Source of the DNA: Phycisphaerae bacterium
GTDB lineage: Bacteria; Planctomycetota; Phycisphaerae; UBA1845
NCBI GenBank assembly: GCA_024102815.1
Contig: JAGFJJ010000042.1
Coordinates: 1-51,547 of the forward strand
Direction: 5' to 3'
Length of the DNA: 51,547 bases
Shown: piece after piece, positions 8,302-17,853 of the stretch
Layout of the letters: the number at the start of each line of letters is the position of its first letter
How positions within the stretch are numbered: position 1 is the stretch's first letter
Position numbers and translations under genes: made by a program
Notes under the pieces: model-generated
What the model was told of the DNA's origin: nothing
Databases searched by the model: none
Seen by the model: the letters and a program-made list of their open reading frames with translations, nothing else

Positions 8302-10272
8302 CTATCTTCGACGGCCGCTGGAAGTCGGCGACAGCCTCGCCATGTGACTTATCATGCTGAGGAGGGGAAGGTTTCCACAAGCGAACGAAAGGTCGAAAAA
8401 GTCTCCCTTGCACGCGACGTGTCGTTTTGAGGGCGGTTTCGTTCCCTCTAGTTTACCTCCAGGCGACCGCCGCGTTGCCGACCCGTTCGCCTGTCCCCGC
8501 TTCCGCCCGATTTCGCGAGACTTCTTCGAATCCTGTCCCTCGTCCATCAGACCCCGCAATGCGGAATTGACCCGCATGACCCCAGTCTTGGCCGCAGGGT
8601 AAATCACAATTTCATCCACGTAGCTCGCCAGAACGCACCGAACGTGCTCATTACGTCGGCCAGCCATCGCGTCTGCCAAACCGCCAATTCGACTTCGCGC
8701 CCAGGTTCGTAACGCCTTTTCGTCACACGAGTTGCGGTTTGACTGTGCAAGCCGGTACTCGCCCTCCAACTGCTCCTTCCGCCGACGCAGTTGGGTCAAC
8801 CTGTCATTCAGAAGCGGTAGATTGGCAGGGTCAATCTCGGTGAGGATTCCATTTACCGTCGTTTCGATTTCCCTCAGATCTCGTTCGATTCGCTTCGTAT
8901 CCGGCTCCTGGACGTGCGTCTTGTTCATCAGAGCGACGAACCGGTCGATAGCGTCGTCCACGCCGCGACTATCGGCCAACACAAGCTGCTGCAATCTCTC
9001 CAGTACCCATGTCTCAAGGGGATCGGCCTTTACATGCGTGGACTGGCGGCAACCGTTCTCTCCGTATGCCCATCGGCCGGAGCAGGTATAGTAGTTCGTG
9101 ACGACCTCGGCGCGACCGGGGATACGTCCTTTGCGCTTCCGTTCACCCCAGAACAGGCTTCCACATTCACCGCATCTAAGCACGCCACTGAGGAGCCAGC
9201 GATTCGTTTGCTTGCCTCCTCCTCCCTTGGCTTCGGATCGGCGTCTAACCATCACCTGGGCGCGATCCCATGTAGTACGGTCTACGATCGCGGGAACGGC
9301 ATCCTCGATGATAATCCAGTCGTCCTTGGGCATGGCCTCCGGGCGGCCCGATTCTCTGTGTGCCTTCATCTGGTCCGCCCGACCATTGCGAACGGCGTAG
9401 AATCTCGATTCAGTTCTTCGATTCCAGACAATGTCGCCGCGGTACACCGGATTCTCGAGCAGAGACTTTACGCTCGTGAAGCTCCACAGATGACCGCGAG
9501 GGCTCGCATCACCCCGCCGGTTGAGGTCATCGGCAATACCCTTGAATCCCCGACCGTCTATGCACAATCTGTAGATGTCGCGCACGACCTTTACACGCCG
9601 GCCCTCGCTGAGAACCAGCCGGGCGCGGCATTCCTTGCCAGGCTTCTTGAGAGATTGGCCCTTAACGTAGGTCGCTTGGAGGCGTCCGTCCCGGTCATAG
9701 ACCTGCCGGCTTCCGCCGGGCATGAAACGGATGCGATAGAGCGGGGAGCCGTCCGGGCCAACGATCTCCCGGTCGTAGCCGTAGGGCGTAATCCGCCCTG
9801 GGTCGGACGCTGACAAGACCGAAGATATCTGGCCACGCAGCGTATTCTGCGACAGGCTTATTGAGAATTGGCGGTTTTGAAACTGCTTCACAGTCCGTAA
9901 TACGTCGCCGTCGATCCCCTCGCGAGCGAGGTAGTCTTCGGTCACGGATAAGAGAACGGCCCCCGCCTTGCGAAGCAGGTATCGATAGTACTCGGTCTCT
10001 GTGATATCGCCACGGGAGAAGCGGTCGGAATTCCAGACGATGACCGCATCAAAATTGCCACGCTGAGCGTCAGCGATCATCCGTTGAAACTCCGGGCGCT
10101 TGTCGGCGGAAGTGCCCGAGATGGCGTCGTCGACGTATTCACGAAGAAGCGTGTACCCGTTTTCCTTTGCCCAACGCCGGATCTCCGACCGTTGGTCGGC
10201 CAGACTCTGCTCCTGGCGGTCGGTCGAGCGGCGAAGGTACGCAACGGCGGAGCGCGTTTCGTTCAGAATCAT
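8302..10272 (-). CDS. Large serine recombinase (site-specific integrase)
   Basis: About 656 residues. The N-terminal resolvase domain shows the nucleophile Ser16 in AYLRRSTDRQEQS and the catalytic Arg region in IVWNSDRFSRGD. A recombinase domain follows (GFKGIADDLNRRGDASPRG, then VYRGDIVWNRR). After it come a zinc ribbon (CGECGSLFWG, then a second CxnC pair around YYTCSGRW and NGC) and a coiled-coil segment near residues 430-520. This is the standard plan of integrases of phages and integrative elements. I chose the ATG at 10272 because AGGAGG lies just upstream; a frame start at 10302 lacks this. It most likely integrated the 8-22 kb element. The C-terminus is long and basic and could be partly altered by the insertion junction. 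Confidence 0.92.
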   Translation of the reverse strand: MILNETRSAVAYLRRSTDRQEQSLADQRSEIRRWAKENGYTLLREYVDDAISGTSADKRPEFQRMIADAQRGNFDAVIVWNSDRFSRGDITETEYYRYLLRKAGAVLLSVTEDYLAREGIDGDVLRTVKQFQNRQFSISLSQNTLRGQISSVLSASDPGRITPYGYDREIVGPDGSPLYRIRFMPGGSRQVYDRDGRLQATYVKGQSLKKPGKECRARLVLSEGRRVKVVRDIYRLCIDGRGFKGIADDLNRRGDASPRGHLWSFTSVKSLLENPVYRGDIVWNRRTESRFYAVRNGRADQMKAHRESGRPEAMPKDDWIIIEDAVPAIVDRTTWDRAQVMVRRRSEAKGGGGKQTNRWLLSGVLRCGECGSLFWGERKRKGRIPGRAEVVTNYYTCSGRWAYGENGCRQSTHVKADPLETWVLERLQQLVLADSRGVDDAIDRFVALMNKTHVQEPDTKRIERDLREIETTVNGILTEIDPANLPLLNDRLTQLRRRKEQLEGEYRLAQSNRNSCDEKALRTWARSRIGGLADAMAGRRNEHVRCVLASYVDEIVIYPAAKTGVMRVNSALRGLMDEGQDSKKSREIGRKRGQANGSATRRSPGGKLEGTKPPSKRHVACKGDFFDLSFACGNLPLLSMISHMARLSPTSSGRRR

Positions 10273-10338
10273 GTTTCCTCCTCGCGTTCGAGATCGCCAC
10301 ACCCTTCCCTCAACTCGCCCCGGAAATCAAGGACCGCG

Positions 10339-10534
10339 TTGCGGGGTTTGCGGGTATTGCGGGGTTATTCTGAGCCCGTTCCAGTTTCTCACGCGCGCGC
10401 ATGCGCGCGTGCGCGGGCAATACGAATCAAACCCCGATAACCCCGCAAACGACCATAAGTGCTTGTCATTCAACGTCTCCCGCTGCGGGGTTTCCATTGA
10501 GCTGACCCCGCAATCCTGCGGGGTTAGCGGGGTT
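10339..10534. repeat. Iteron-like GCGGGGTT repeat cluster with palindrome (candidate origin)
   Basis: Copies of a TGCGGGGTT-type core occur on the plus strand at about 10339-10348, 10357-10366, 10483-10492, 10516-10525 and 10526-10534. Inverted copies lie at 10430-10436, 10439-10448 and 10504-10513. Between the two groups is a 16-bp perfect palindrome in alternating GC at 10394-10409 (CGCGCGCATGCGCGCG). The pair at 10505-10512 and 10517-10524 forms an inverted repeat with a 4-base spacer. The cluster lies between the recombinase and primase genes and runs into the primase 3' end, where it encodes Asn-Pro-Ala runs. Repeats plus palindrome next to a primase suggest a replication origin or regulator binding site of the element; this is inference. 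Confidence 0.5.
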
Positions 10535-13018
10535 AAGCTCGACGGAATCGCCTGTGAACAGGGGCTTAAGCGTCCAAGTGCGAACTTTGGAATGTGTGTT
10601 TTCCCCTGCATCGCAAAGCTTGCGGTCGTTGAAGACGCGCCCCGTCATGCGCGATAAATGTCTGCCCAACGAACGCCGTAATGAGCCGGGGCCACCGTCT
10701 TTCGAGACCAGCATGGCATCGGGAAGTTCAACCGGATCGACAGCATTCTCTGCGAACATCGCCGAGAAGAGTCGTGCGACCGTAACTGGTCTATCGCCAA
10801 AACGTGACCACCAGGCATCGAAAAGTGTCGCCCACTGGCGGCTGTCTTCATCTTGCACCGAGCGCGTCTCGTCGAGGTTATCAAGGAAACCCGGCACTTC
10901 AGCGAACGACAACACGCTACCGATGATGCCTGCCCATTCGTCGAAACTCCCGAACGGACGCATCGTTACCCGTGGGCAACCTGCGGAGAACCAGCCGCGA
11001 ACAATCGTCAGCGCGGCCGAAAGAAGCTCACCGCGGTTCTCGCGTGCATGCGCCTCGATGTCGGCAATTCGGAATCCGCTGCGCTCCCAGGGACGTTCTT
11101 TCTGAGCGTCGAGACGGACTGAAATGCATCGGCGCGGCAGGTCGCCGGCCACGCGGAAGTTGTTGCCCGTCGCAACCCAAATAGCTCGTGAGGGCACTCG
11201 TATCGTCAGGCTCTTGCTGAGGATTCGATCTGACCATTCCGCCCCCGTGATCGCGGCGGCCAAGGCAGGAGAATCGAGACACGCATCTTCGGGAACGTTG
11301 TCCAACAGAACGACTGGAGAAGATGCCATCAACAGTGACGTGATCTTCTTCCTCCACTCATCCTCGTTTTGCTTGGATGGCACGGCCTCAACTGAAAGAC
11401 CCCCAACAGCAATCGTGACCAGCACAATTACCAGAAGCGTCTTCCCAGTTCCTTGAGCGGGGGCGTCGAAGATGAACAACGGTATGTGGCCACGGATGGC
11501 AGGCCGAAGCAGGATGGAAAAGAGCAGCGAAAGCGCGTTTGACTTGCTCGCTTGATCCACGAAAGGGAATTCCCCGATGAGATCAAGCAGCGATCGAGTG
11601 CATGACTGGATCTCACCCTTGGTCGGAGAATCTGGAATCCGAAGATGCTCCAGTCCGGAATCAGGCGCATAGAACAACATCGTAGCCGGGTCGTAGCCGG
11701 GCGCAAGACAAATCGTGCCGTCCGGTCGGACGATTGGGGTGCGAACGAGTCCCAGCAAGAGCGGAAACGGCCATTGCCCTTGGGCAAGAATATTCTCCGT
11801 TAGTGCCTTTGGTGGAGCGATCGCTGTTCTGATTTCGGAGTCCCTTAAGCGCCGTACGGAATAGAAATCCGAAACGTCAGCAAGCCGGGCCCGGACGCGG
11901 GTTTCATTGAGCAACTCGATCGTCGCGATTTGCTTTTCATCTCCGACGACTCGAACCAGCGACCCGGACCGCACGAAGAACACGGGCGGGGCATTGGCTT
12001 TTTGGAGCGCGTCGATTGCGCATCTCGTAAGGTCCCTGAGCTGCAAGTCCGTCACAATGATCGCCGGCCGTGATACGCCAATGGAGGAATCGGCGGGATC
12101 GGGTGTGCTTGGCACGGATCGCCGCGGCGAATATTGCCCTCGCACTGTGGCCAGGGCACCTTCAATGGTCATCTGCCCGTAGGTTCGTGCACCATGTTGC
12201 TCGTCCCACTTGGCTCGCATGAGACCGGAACGCCGAAACAGTCGATCAAGCTGTCCCACGCTCTTGGAATAGAACGCTAAGTAGCACACGAGCGCGGAAT
12301 CGGCCTCGCTCTGCGAACCGTAAGTTCCCTCCCACCTGCCCTCCCAAAGGGACCTGAACTTGTCGCCTGATTTCCGACTCTGCGAGGCAATTCGAACTAT
12401 TTCATCATCTTCAAGCAGAACGTGCCCGTTGTTTGAAATGCGAGACTGCTGGGGCGATGAGCCGTTGGGAAACACTAGGGAGTAGAACGCGTCAAGTTCG
12501 GCCTGGCGCTCCTCGATATCGGCAGTTGCGCCCGGAAGTCGTTGGCCGGTGATTGTGAAGAAACGATCGGCGTCATAAATCTCGACGGCGCCGCCTTCGA
12601 TTGCACGCTTGCATCGCGTGCCCGGTTTCCGGGCGATGAGGATGGTTTTGACACCGGCGCCTGAAGGGCTGGTCTCGGCGTAGCTCGCAAGCCGGTCGAG
12701 GTGCTCTTGTGCCCACGGCTCTAGTGTCCCTGTTTGGGGATCGACGCAATGATCGAAGTCGATTCCGGTGTAGGGGTCCTGCTTCGAGAATACAAAGCCG
12801 ACACCGGCCACGCCTCTGGATCGCTGAGCCGCTTCACATGCTTGCTCGAATGTCCCCCACGTCGATGGATCGGTGGAGGAAGCGGCCTCGCCATTCTTTG
12901 GGTCGACGGGCACCTTGGTCGGCTTCCCATTTCGCTGAACGTATTTCCAATTGACCCATTGATGGAGCTCCTTCAAGCGGCGCGGCACGTTGCGGTGAAC
13001 GAGGTCGATGTCGATCAT
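10466..13018 (-). CDS. Primase-helicase of an integrative replicon (NrS-1-like prim-pol plus P-loop ATPase)
   Basis: The N-terminal ~200 residues resemble the primase-polymerase of phage NrS-1 and related phage/plasmid primases. A QWVNWKYVQRNGKPTKVP opening is followed by a metal-binding DxD in TGIDFDHC (Asp87, Asp89), an SPSGAGVKT motif and a following GAVEIYDADRFFTITG strand. The C-terminal half holds a helicase-like P-loop domain with Walker A in FDAPAQGTGKTLL and Walker B in PVVLLDNVPED, plus a sensor-like WVATGNN. Together they suggest priming and unwinding at the element's own origin. The start overlaps the upstream small ORF by ATGA. Its last ~25 codons are made of the GCGGGGTT repeats. 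No separate replication initiator is visible, so this may be the sole replication protein. Confidence 0.8.
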   Translation of the reverse strand: MIDIDLVHRNVPRRLKELHQWVNWKYVQRNGKPTKVPVDPKNGEAASSTDPSTWGTFEQACEAAQRSRGVAGVGFVFSKQDPYTGIDFDHCVDPQTGTLEPWAQEHLDRLASYAETSPSGAGVKTILIARKPGTRCKRAIEGGAVEIYDADRFFTITGQRLPGATADIEERQAELDAFYSLVFPNGSSPQQSRISNNGHVLLEDDEIVRIASQSRKSGDKFRSLWEGRWEGTYGSQSEADSALVCYLAFYSKSVGQLDRLFRRSGLMRAKWDEQHGARTYGQMTIEGALATVRGQYSPRRSVPSTPDPADSSIGVSRPAIIVTDLQLRDLTRCAIDALQKANAPPVFFVRSGSLVRVVGDEKQIATIELLNETRVRARLADVSDFYSVRRLRDSEIRTAIAPPKALTENILAQGQWPFPLLLGLVRTPIVRPDGTICLAPGYDPATMLFYAPDSGLEHLRIPDSPTKGEIQSCTRSLLDLIGEFPFVDQASKSNALSLLFSILLRPAIRGHIPLFIFDAPAQGTGKTLLVIVLVTIAVGGLSVEAVPSKQNEDEWRKKITSLLMASSPVVLLDNVPEDACLDSPALAAAITGAEWSDRILSKSLTIRVPSRAIWVATGNNFRVAGDLPRRCISVRLDAQKERPWERSGFRIADIEAHARENRGELLSAALTIVRGWFSAGCPRVTMRPFGSFDEWAGIIGSVLSFAEVPGFLDNLDETRSVQDEDSRQWATLFDAWWSRFGDRPVTVARLFSAMFAENAVDPVELPDAMLVSKDGGPGSLRRSLGRHLSRMTGRVFNDRKLCDAGENTHSKVRTWTLKPLFTGDSVELNPANPAGLRGQLNGNPAAGDVE

Positions 13019-13206
13019 GATCCGCCTCCCTCGCTATGCCCGCGCAACCATTCATTCACGAGCCAGGCTGCCAACGCATCAGCGCGGTGCGACTCTAAGT
13101 GAGCCTCCTCGTTCCCCATGTCCGCAACAACGATGCACATCTCGTATCCGGCTACACGGTTGGTCACCGCAGACTCAGAGCTCCTTTCGGGAAGTTTGTG
13201 CTTCAC
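13015..13206 (-). CDS. Small protein upstream of primase
   Basis: 63 residues, Glu/His-rich in the centre (GNEEAHLESHRADALAAW), ending in a Gly-Ser tail. I do not recognise the family. It is supported mainly by its position: GTG start at 13206 overlapping the preceding stop as GTGA, and its own TGA overlapping the primase ATG. The (A/L)AAWLVNEWL segment looks like an amphipathic helix. Possibly an accessory factor of replication. Confidence 0.6.
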   Translation of the reverse strand: MKHKLPERSSESAVTNRVAGYEMCIVVADMGNEEAHLESHRADALAAWLVNEWLRGHSEGGGS

Positions 13207-13391
13207 TGCCCGCCTCCCGCCCTGCGGGCGTCGATGGCATTCAGTTCGTGCCGAACGTGCGCAATCGCGGCGTTATTCAAAAGGCGGGCGTTCGCCAGAA
13301 TGGCCGCGAGTTCACGCAGACACTCAATCGGCGGTAACGGAGCGGATTCGTTCCGCTCGGTTGCGGCGATGCTTGGGGCGGACCGTCTCAT
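13203..13391 (-). CDS. Small protein with LPPxECLRELAAILANA motif
   Basis: 62 residues starting at the ATG at 13391, which overlaps the upstream stop (ATGA), and ending in an overlap with the next gene. The core IECLRELAAILANARLL resembles the SPxxRRxExxAILAxG motif of two other small ORFs in this element (near 14.9 and 22.1 kb), so it may be a divergent member of that small-protein family. No known function. Confidence 0.55.
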   Translation of the reverse strand: MRRSAPSIAATERNESAPLPPIECLRELAAILANARLLNNAAIAHVRHELNAIDARRAGGGQ

Positions 13392-13573
13392 CGAGGCGGC
13401 ACCGCTTTCCCGGCGCAATCGCGCTGCCGGAGCGACCTCCGCAAGTGCTGCACCTCGGCCAATGGAAGCAGCGCCCGCAATTCAGCGATGCGCGCCCGCA
13501 AGGAATCGATTTCCCGTCGGATCGTCGACGGTTCAGGCAGGCGTGGTGTTTTGATTCCCATAGCACCGGACAT
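13388..13573 (-). CDS. Small coiled-coil protein
   Basis: Up to 61 residues; an ATG at 13561 is an equally likely start. After a short Pro-rich opening it has one heptad-like helix (REIDSLRARIAELRALLPLA) and a basic end. It is the first of four tightly coupled genes ending with the primase. The charged helix suggests a small DNA-associated or dimerising protein, but no family is recognised. No strong Shine-Dalgarno is seen. Confidence 0.5.
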   Translation of the reverse strand: MSGAMGIKTPRLPEPSTIRREIDSLRARIAELRALLPLAEVQHLRRSLRQRDCAGKAVPPR

Positions 13574-13640
13574 GCTAGCCAGCGCTTGATCAAGAAAAAG
13601 CGCGCGAAGAATGTCCTAGGAATGTCCAAGTTATGGCCGA

Positions 13641-14492
13641 CTACAGCATCGCGTAGCCGACGCCACCCTTCTTGGGACGGTCGATGATGCGTTGCAGTCG
13701 TTTGTCGAGCCGGTTCAGCACTCGGTCGGGCCGTTGACGGATTTCGATTTGTAGAACCCCGGCCTTTACGCGCTCGCCCCTCTTTTCTTGGAGCACGTCA
13801 AGCAAACGGAAGGCTGCTTCTCCGCGGATTCGAATGATCTTCCCATCGAGTTGCGCATGATGGTCACTGCCGTCGGACGACCGGCGCAATTCGAGACGTG
13901 CCCATGCCGGTCCGCGCGGCTTGGAATTCTTTGGGCGATTCTCGCCGCGGTTTCTATTCGAGTCTTCGAGGGCCGTTCGCGCGTCCATCTCATCGAGCAG
14001 CTTGTAGCCATCGGGCAGCAGCTGGAAGGAACAGCCCGCCCTCGTTCCATTCGCCCGCTTCTGTTTTGACGGGCTCTGGGCCTTCTTCGCCCCGGAACCG
14101 GGTGCCCAGGCGTAATGCCGGACGAACTGTTGACCGTCGGGCGCGATTGCGCCGGGGCGTCGAACCTCGATTTGAGTCCAGTTCGAGTCGTGGACAAGCA
14201 CCGACGCCCCGTCTTCGGTCTGATACTCAATCGGTGCTCCAGTGAACTCCCGATACCGGTCATACTTCCTCAGGTATCCACGATTGCACAGATCCTGAAG
14301 AAGTTCCCTGCTCCCACCGCTTGCGCAGAGATGGCCGATTTCCGCCTGCATCACCTGTGAGGGGACGGTCTCAAATCGGATGACGCAACCCAACCCGATC
14401 TCAGATCCTATCTTCGTGGGATGGATTCCCTCTTTGAACCGCTTGGCGGTGCGAAGTGCTTGCAATTGTGCGGGGTGTGGCTGGAATGGCAT
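13641..14492 (-). CDS. Uncharacterised element-borne protein, probable winged-helix tail
   Basis: 283 residues. The N-terminal half is predicted to contain helix-turn-helix-like helices (LQDLCNRGYLRKYDRYREF followed by a beta pair around SNWTQIEVRRPG). The C-terminal 80 residues read DGKIIRIRGEAAFRLLDVL followed by KRGERVKAGVLQIEI and RPDRVLNRL, which fits a transcriptional-regulator-style winged helix. No enzymatic motif is visible. It lies upstream of the small-ORF/primase run on the same strand, about 70 bp away, and may regulate that operon. Recognition is structural guesswork; the frame itself is convincing by length and composition. Confidence 0.65.
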   Translation of the reverse strand: MPFQPHPAQLQALRTAKRFKEGIHPTKIGSEIGLGCVIRFETVPSQVMQAEIGHLCASGGSRELLQDLCNRGYLRKYDRYREFTGAPIEYQTEDGASVLVHDSNWTQIEVRRPGAIAPDGQQFVRHYAWAPGSGAKKAQSPSKQKRANGTRAGCSFQLLPDGYKLLDEMDARTALEDSNRNRGENRPKNSKPRGPAWARLELRRSSDGSDHHAQLDGKIIRIRGEAAFRLLDVLQEKRGERVKAGVLQIEIRQRPDRVLNRLDKRLQRIIDRPKKGGVGYAML

Positions 14493-14807
14493 TGCTCAAG
14501 CTCGATTTCGGCTCGGCCTGTTCGATCGCGGACCTGAGTCGCCCCTTTATGTTGGGGACGAAATCGCGGGCAGTCACTCTCGACTTCCGGTGCGGGCATC
14601 TTATTGCGCGGGCCAGCCGGGTTCGAGTCGCATCCGACCCCCCCAAAAAAACCAACTTCCGCCGGGTGTCAAGCGGCGAGAACCTGCGGATTTGTCAAAC
14701 ATTGAAGGGGGGACCTGACGTAAACTTCGGAACAGCGACGCCGGGGGGTTCGGTTGCGCGCCGCTACCCGCGGTCGAACAGCCACGCCTTGCTTCGTTTC
14801 CAGAGCG
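14493..14807. other. Non-coding gap with homopolymer run
   Basis: No gene is seen. A run of C followed directly by a run of A occurs near 14639-14650. The 283-residue gene's promoter should lie at the left of this stretch. Confidence 0.5.
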
Positions 14808-15122
14808 TCATGCGTCGTGCGCCGCGGCCGACACCAGAGCCAAACAGCGATCAGGAGCCACCGCGTCAGCCGTGCGTAGGCGACTAATTCCGTTGGCAAG
14901 GATGGCCGTCAATTCCCAGCGACGTTCATGGGGCGAGAGGTTGGCCGGGTCGTCGGATGCAGTTCGCGTGGGCGCGGCCTCCCAAGGCCCACGCCGACGC
15001 GCACTCCGCGCCCTTCCGGTCGTCCGCCGATCGTAGCGATACTCACCGCCGACTCGATGCGGCGGCCTATCTGATATGTACGCGAAAGTGGTTCGAAGTG
15101 TCGCCTGGGGGGCCGAACGCAA
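14808..15122 (-). pseudogene. Remnant of a small SPHERRWEL-motif protein
   Basis: The frame carries NLSPHERRWELTAILANGI followed by SRLRTADAVAP near its end, matching a small-protein family often seen in planctomycetes beside recombinases (recognised by its SPxxRRxExAxILAxG core). The ~60 codons before the core are Arg/Ser-rich and look non-coding, there is no good start with a Shine-Dalgarno, and the C-terminus is short. I therefore call it a remnant; a start just before the core on a non-ATG codon is possible. Confidence 0.4.
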
Positions 15123-15160
15123 CCCCTGTAGGACACGGCACCGATGTAGGCCGATTTACC

Positions 15161-15889
15161 TCAATGATAGCGCGGTTTGCCGAGGAGGGTTGAGGTTACA
15201 AGCCCCGCCTGCAGGCCAATAGACTCGGAGGCGCGAATGATCGCATCGCGATCTTCCCGTGAGAGCTGCGGGCCAAGGTGGATACGATCGATCAGCTTCT
15301 CAGGAAGAAATGGCACATCGATACCGTCCGCTGGAACGGGAACGCCGAACTCCTCGGCTTGACGCACAGAGATAACGACTCGAAACTCCCGTTCAAACTC
15401 GAACGCTCTGTGCTTGAAGAAGAACATCTGTTCCATGCTCACGTTGAGCCTTTCCTTATGGAGGTCAACGTAGCGGACCGCTCCCCACTGGGGCTCTTCT
15501 TCGCCGCATTTCGGGGCCAATCGAAACGGCAGAAGTGCTTCTTGAAGTCGTTGAGCCGTCGTCTGAATGGCCACTCCCTTGCGGTCGGCGGCATAAAGCT
15601 TCCACATCGCGTTACATTCGTAATCAGCCCGGTGCCAGCAGCTAATCTTGGTGAGGCGCCGCAACTCCGCAAAAGCTTCGTCAAGAGGGTCGAGGTCGGG
15701 ATAAAGAGGATCGACCGGCCAGTCGTGTGGCAACACGGCCACGGCGCCCTCAAAGGGATCCTCAAACTGCTGTGCAGCCGGAAAATGCAGAGAACCCGAC
15801 CGAAGGGCCGAGATAAGGCGATCGGTTCTGAAGTACCGCCAGAGCGTCTCTTCCGGTCTAATCTCCTCGCCAGGCCAAATCGGACGCAT
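15161..15889 (-). CDS. DUF2971 family protein
   Basis: About 242 residues with the hallmark pattern of DUF2971: WRYFRTDRLISAL near the N-terminus, then FEDPFEG, later ISCWHRADYECNAMWKLYA followed by GVAIQTT, and FKHRAFEFEREFRVVIS. These proteins are common in defence islands and mobile elements, but their biochemical activity is not established. The ATG at 15889 is preferred; a TTG two codons earlier is an alternative. It is carried in the cargo section of the serine-recombinase element, between replication genes and the restriction-modification genes. Confidence 0.85.
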   Translation of the reverse strand: MRPIWPGEEIRPEETLWRYFRTDRLISALRSGSLHFPAAQQFEDPFEGAVAVLPHDWPVDPLYPDLDPLDEAFAELRRLTKISCWHRADYECNAMWKLYAADRKGVAIQTTAQRLQEALLPFRLAPKCGEEEPQWGAVRYVDLHKERLNVSMEQMFFFKHRAFEFEREFRVVISVRQAEEFGVPVPADGIDVPFLPEKLIDRIHLGPQLSREDRDAIIRASESIGLQAGLVTSTLLGKPRYH

Positions 15890-16403
15890 TCGCAATCTCG
15901 CTTCCTACTCATGGCCAGCCGTCTCCACCTCCCCGCGAAGGAGTGGCGCCACCTGTTTTCGCGCGCCTTCTTATGACGAGGCTTTCAGCAGCCAACCGAG
16001 TGCAATTCAGTCTGGTCGTGAACGAGAACCAACGCAAGAAGCCCTGATCCTGCCTCGGTGAGTACAGTCCCGGATGCGAGCGGTTTGTGTGGCATCCGGG
16101 CTGCGAACGTAACCCCGCGTAAACCAATCCGGGGTGTCAGCCGCGAGAGGCCGGCGATTCGAGAGTTTCGGGGGCGAGAGCGGGCCTCGCCGTTGAGGTC
16201 GCGGAATCGATGGGTTCGCGTCGCACGGCCTCCGCACGCCTGCCTTTCTGGCACGGCGCGGACGATGCCCACGACGACCTTCGCTTCGCGACCGGCGCGT
16301 CGTCCGGCGGGTGGAGGCCCAGCGGCCTCCTACATATTACATACGCAGGCGGTTACCTGGATGGTCGCGGAGGACCGCAGAGTCGAGCAACCGTTCGACC
16401 CGC
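15890..16403. other. No convincing gene
   Basis: Open frames here are Arg/Pro/Ser-rich on both strands with no motif or ribosome-binding site. The sequence contains promoter space for the DUF2971 gene but I cannot point to a clear -35/-10 pair. Confidence 0.45.
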
Positions 16404-17843
16404 TTACTGCCGGAAATTGCGACGGCCAGACGGGGTCACGCCAGCGGCTTGCAGTCGCTGAATCAACTTGTCAAACAATTGCGCCGGCAGGCCGCCCGTT
16501 CGGAGGCGGGACTCGTATGTCACAAGCATGAATGCCAGACTAGAGAGTTGTTCGCCGATCCTCCTGGAGGGCACTCTGTCACCCAGGACGTCCATCACCG
16601 TAAGCCCCCAGGCGAGTACCATAGGGGTAAGTGCCTCACGTACTTCGCTCCGCAGCTCGCGAGCCAGATCTATAATCCGCTTGGAATGTCTTGCCACACC
16701 GACGACAATTTTCTCGCCACCGATACTGTGCATTCGTAAAAATTCTGGAGTAATACCTGCAGTTATAAGGGAACTTGCAAACTGAGGCCCGATGCCGGGG
16801 CCGGCAAAGAGTGCCGCACCTCCACCCTCGTTCAAGCATCCCTCCTCCGATGCAACGAACTGCCAAAATTCATCAGCCTCGCCGCAGTAGGCCGAGAGAG
16901 CCGATAGGAACCGGCGGACGAAGGGCCGTTCAGCGTAACTTCTCGCGAGCTGGCGGCGGAGGTTTTTCAATCTCTCAAGCTCGTGAGCCTGTCCTCCGCG
17001 GCATGCCAGCATCGTAAGAAAGAACAGCGTGGGCACTGTCACCAACACCCGCCGACCCGGTGAACCGCTGACCGCAGCGCGCATGACCTCAATATGTGCC
17101 TCTTCAATCCGGTCCCAAGCACGGTCCCACTGAGGGCGTTCAGCCTTGTCTCGCCCCAGCCAAGGCTTCGCAATCTCGTCATACGCACCGAGCACGTCCG
17201 GGGAATATGGGTTGTAAGCAGCGAACTCGGGGGTAAGGATCGCATCGAGGACGTCACTGTCGCTTCGCGCGTCGATAATCAGACCGGCGATTCCTTTTGC
17301 CTTAGCCTTGCGCGCGGCAACCGAATGGGTCTTGTAGGAGGTGACTCGGCCTTTTTGCCTCCGATCCCCTCGCTTTACACGCGACCGAGAATACGAATCC
17401 GCCTGCTCATCCGTTGCTCGCCGCGACACGCTGTCGATCAAGAGATTCTCGAGATTAGAACTCGACGTGCAGACCACCGAATCTGAAGCAACCGGATGAA
17501 TTGCGTCGAAGTTAGTCTCATTCTTCTTTCGCCTCGACCATTTCGCCTGCTTGTTGACCTGCTCCTTGAACAATGCCACCACACTCAGAAGCCGCTCAAG
17601 TTCCTCCGCCGACGTCGCGGCGATAACTTGGCGCTCAACTTCCTTGACCTGCCCCCACTCGCCGGATTCTACCCGCAGGTGATGCATGCTCGCCTTTACC
17701 TGGCGTAGGTCTTTCGCGATGAGCTCTTGTAGCTGCCCGACAGTCATTGCAGTTCCCCGGCATGAGGTGGTGTACGGGTTGTAGCTAACCTCGGTCGCGG
17801 CGTCCAGAAAAAAGAAGCTTACCGGGGGGGTAATCTCGGCCAT
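16404..17843 (-). CDS. Uncharacterised 479-residue protein beside the micropeptide cluster
   Basis: I do not recognise a family. A helical N-terminal part (VGQLQELIAKDLRQVKASM, then VKEVERQVIAATSAEELER) is followed by a basic low-complexity linker near residues 145-180. The C-terminal part is mainly alpha-helical, with hydrophobic stretches (VLVTVPTLFFLTMLA; PMVLAWGLTVMDVLG) that could be buried helices or a weak membrane association. The ATG at 17843 would give a nearly leaderless mRNA because a TATAAT lies only ~11 bases upstream. The ATG at 17747 with GGGGA upstream is a strong alternative. It is divergent from the three small ORFs at 17918-18578 and lies close to the R-M gene, so a defence role is possible but unproven. 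Confidence 0.7.
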   Translation of the reverse strand: MAEITPPVSFFFLDAATEVSYNPYTTSCRGTAMTVGQLQELIAKDLRQVKASMHHLRVESGEWGQVKEVERQVIAATSAEELERLLSVVALFKEQVNKQAKWSRRKKNETNFDAIHPVASDSVVCTSSSNLENLLIDSVSRRATDEQADSYSRSRVKRGDRRQKGRVTSYKTHSVAARKAKAKGIAGLIIDARSDSDVLDAILTPEFAAYNPYSPDVLGAYDEIAKPWLGRDKAERPQWDRAWDRIEEAHIEVMRAAVSGSPGRRVLVTVPTLFFLTMLACRGGQAHELERLKNLRRQLARSYAERPFVRRFLSALSAYCGEADEFWQFVASEEGCLNEGGGAALFAGPGIGPQFASSLITAGITPEFLRMHSIGGEKIVVGVARHSKRIIDLARELRSEVREALTPMVLAWGLTVMDVLGDRVPSRRIGEQLSSLAFMLVTYESRLRTGGLPAQLFDKLIQRLQAAGVTPSGRRNFRQ

Positions 17844-17853
17844 AGCTCAATGC

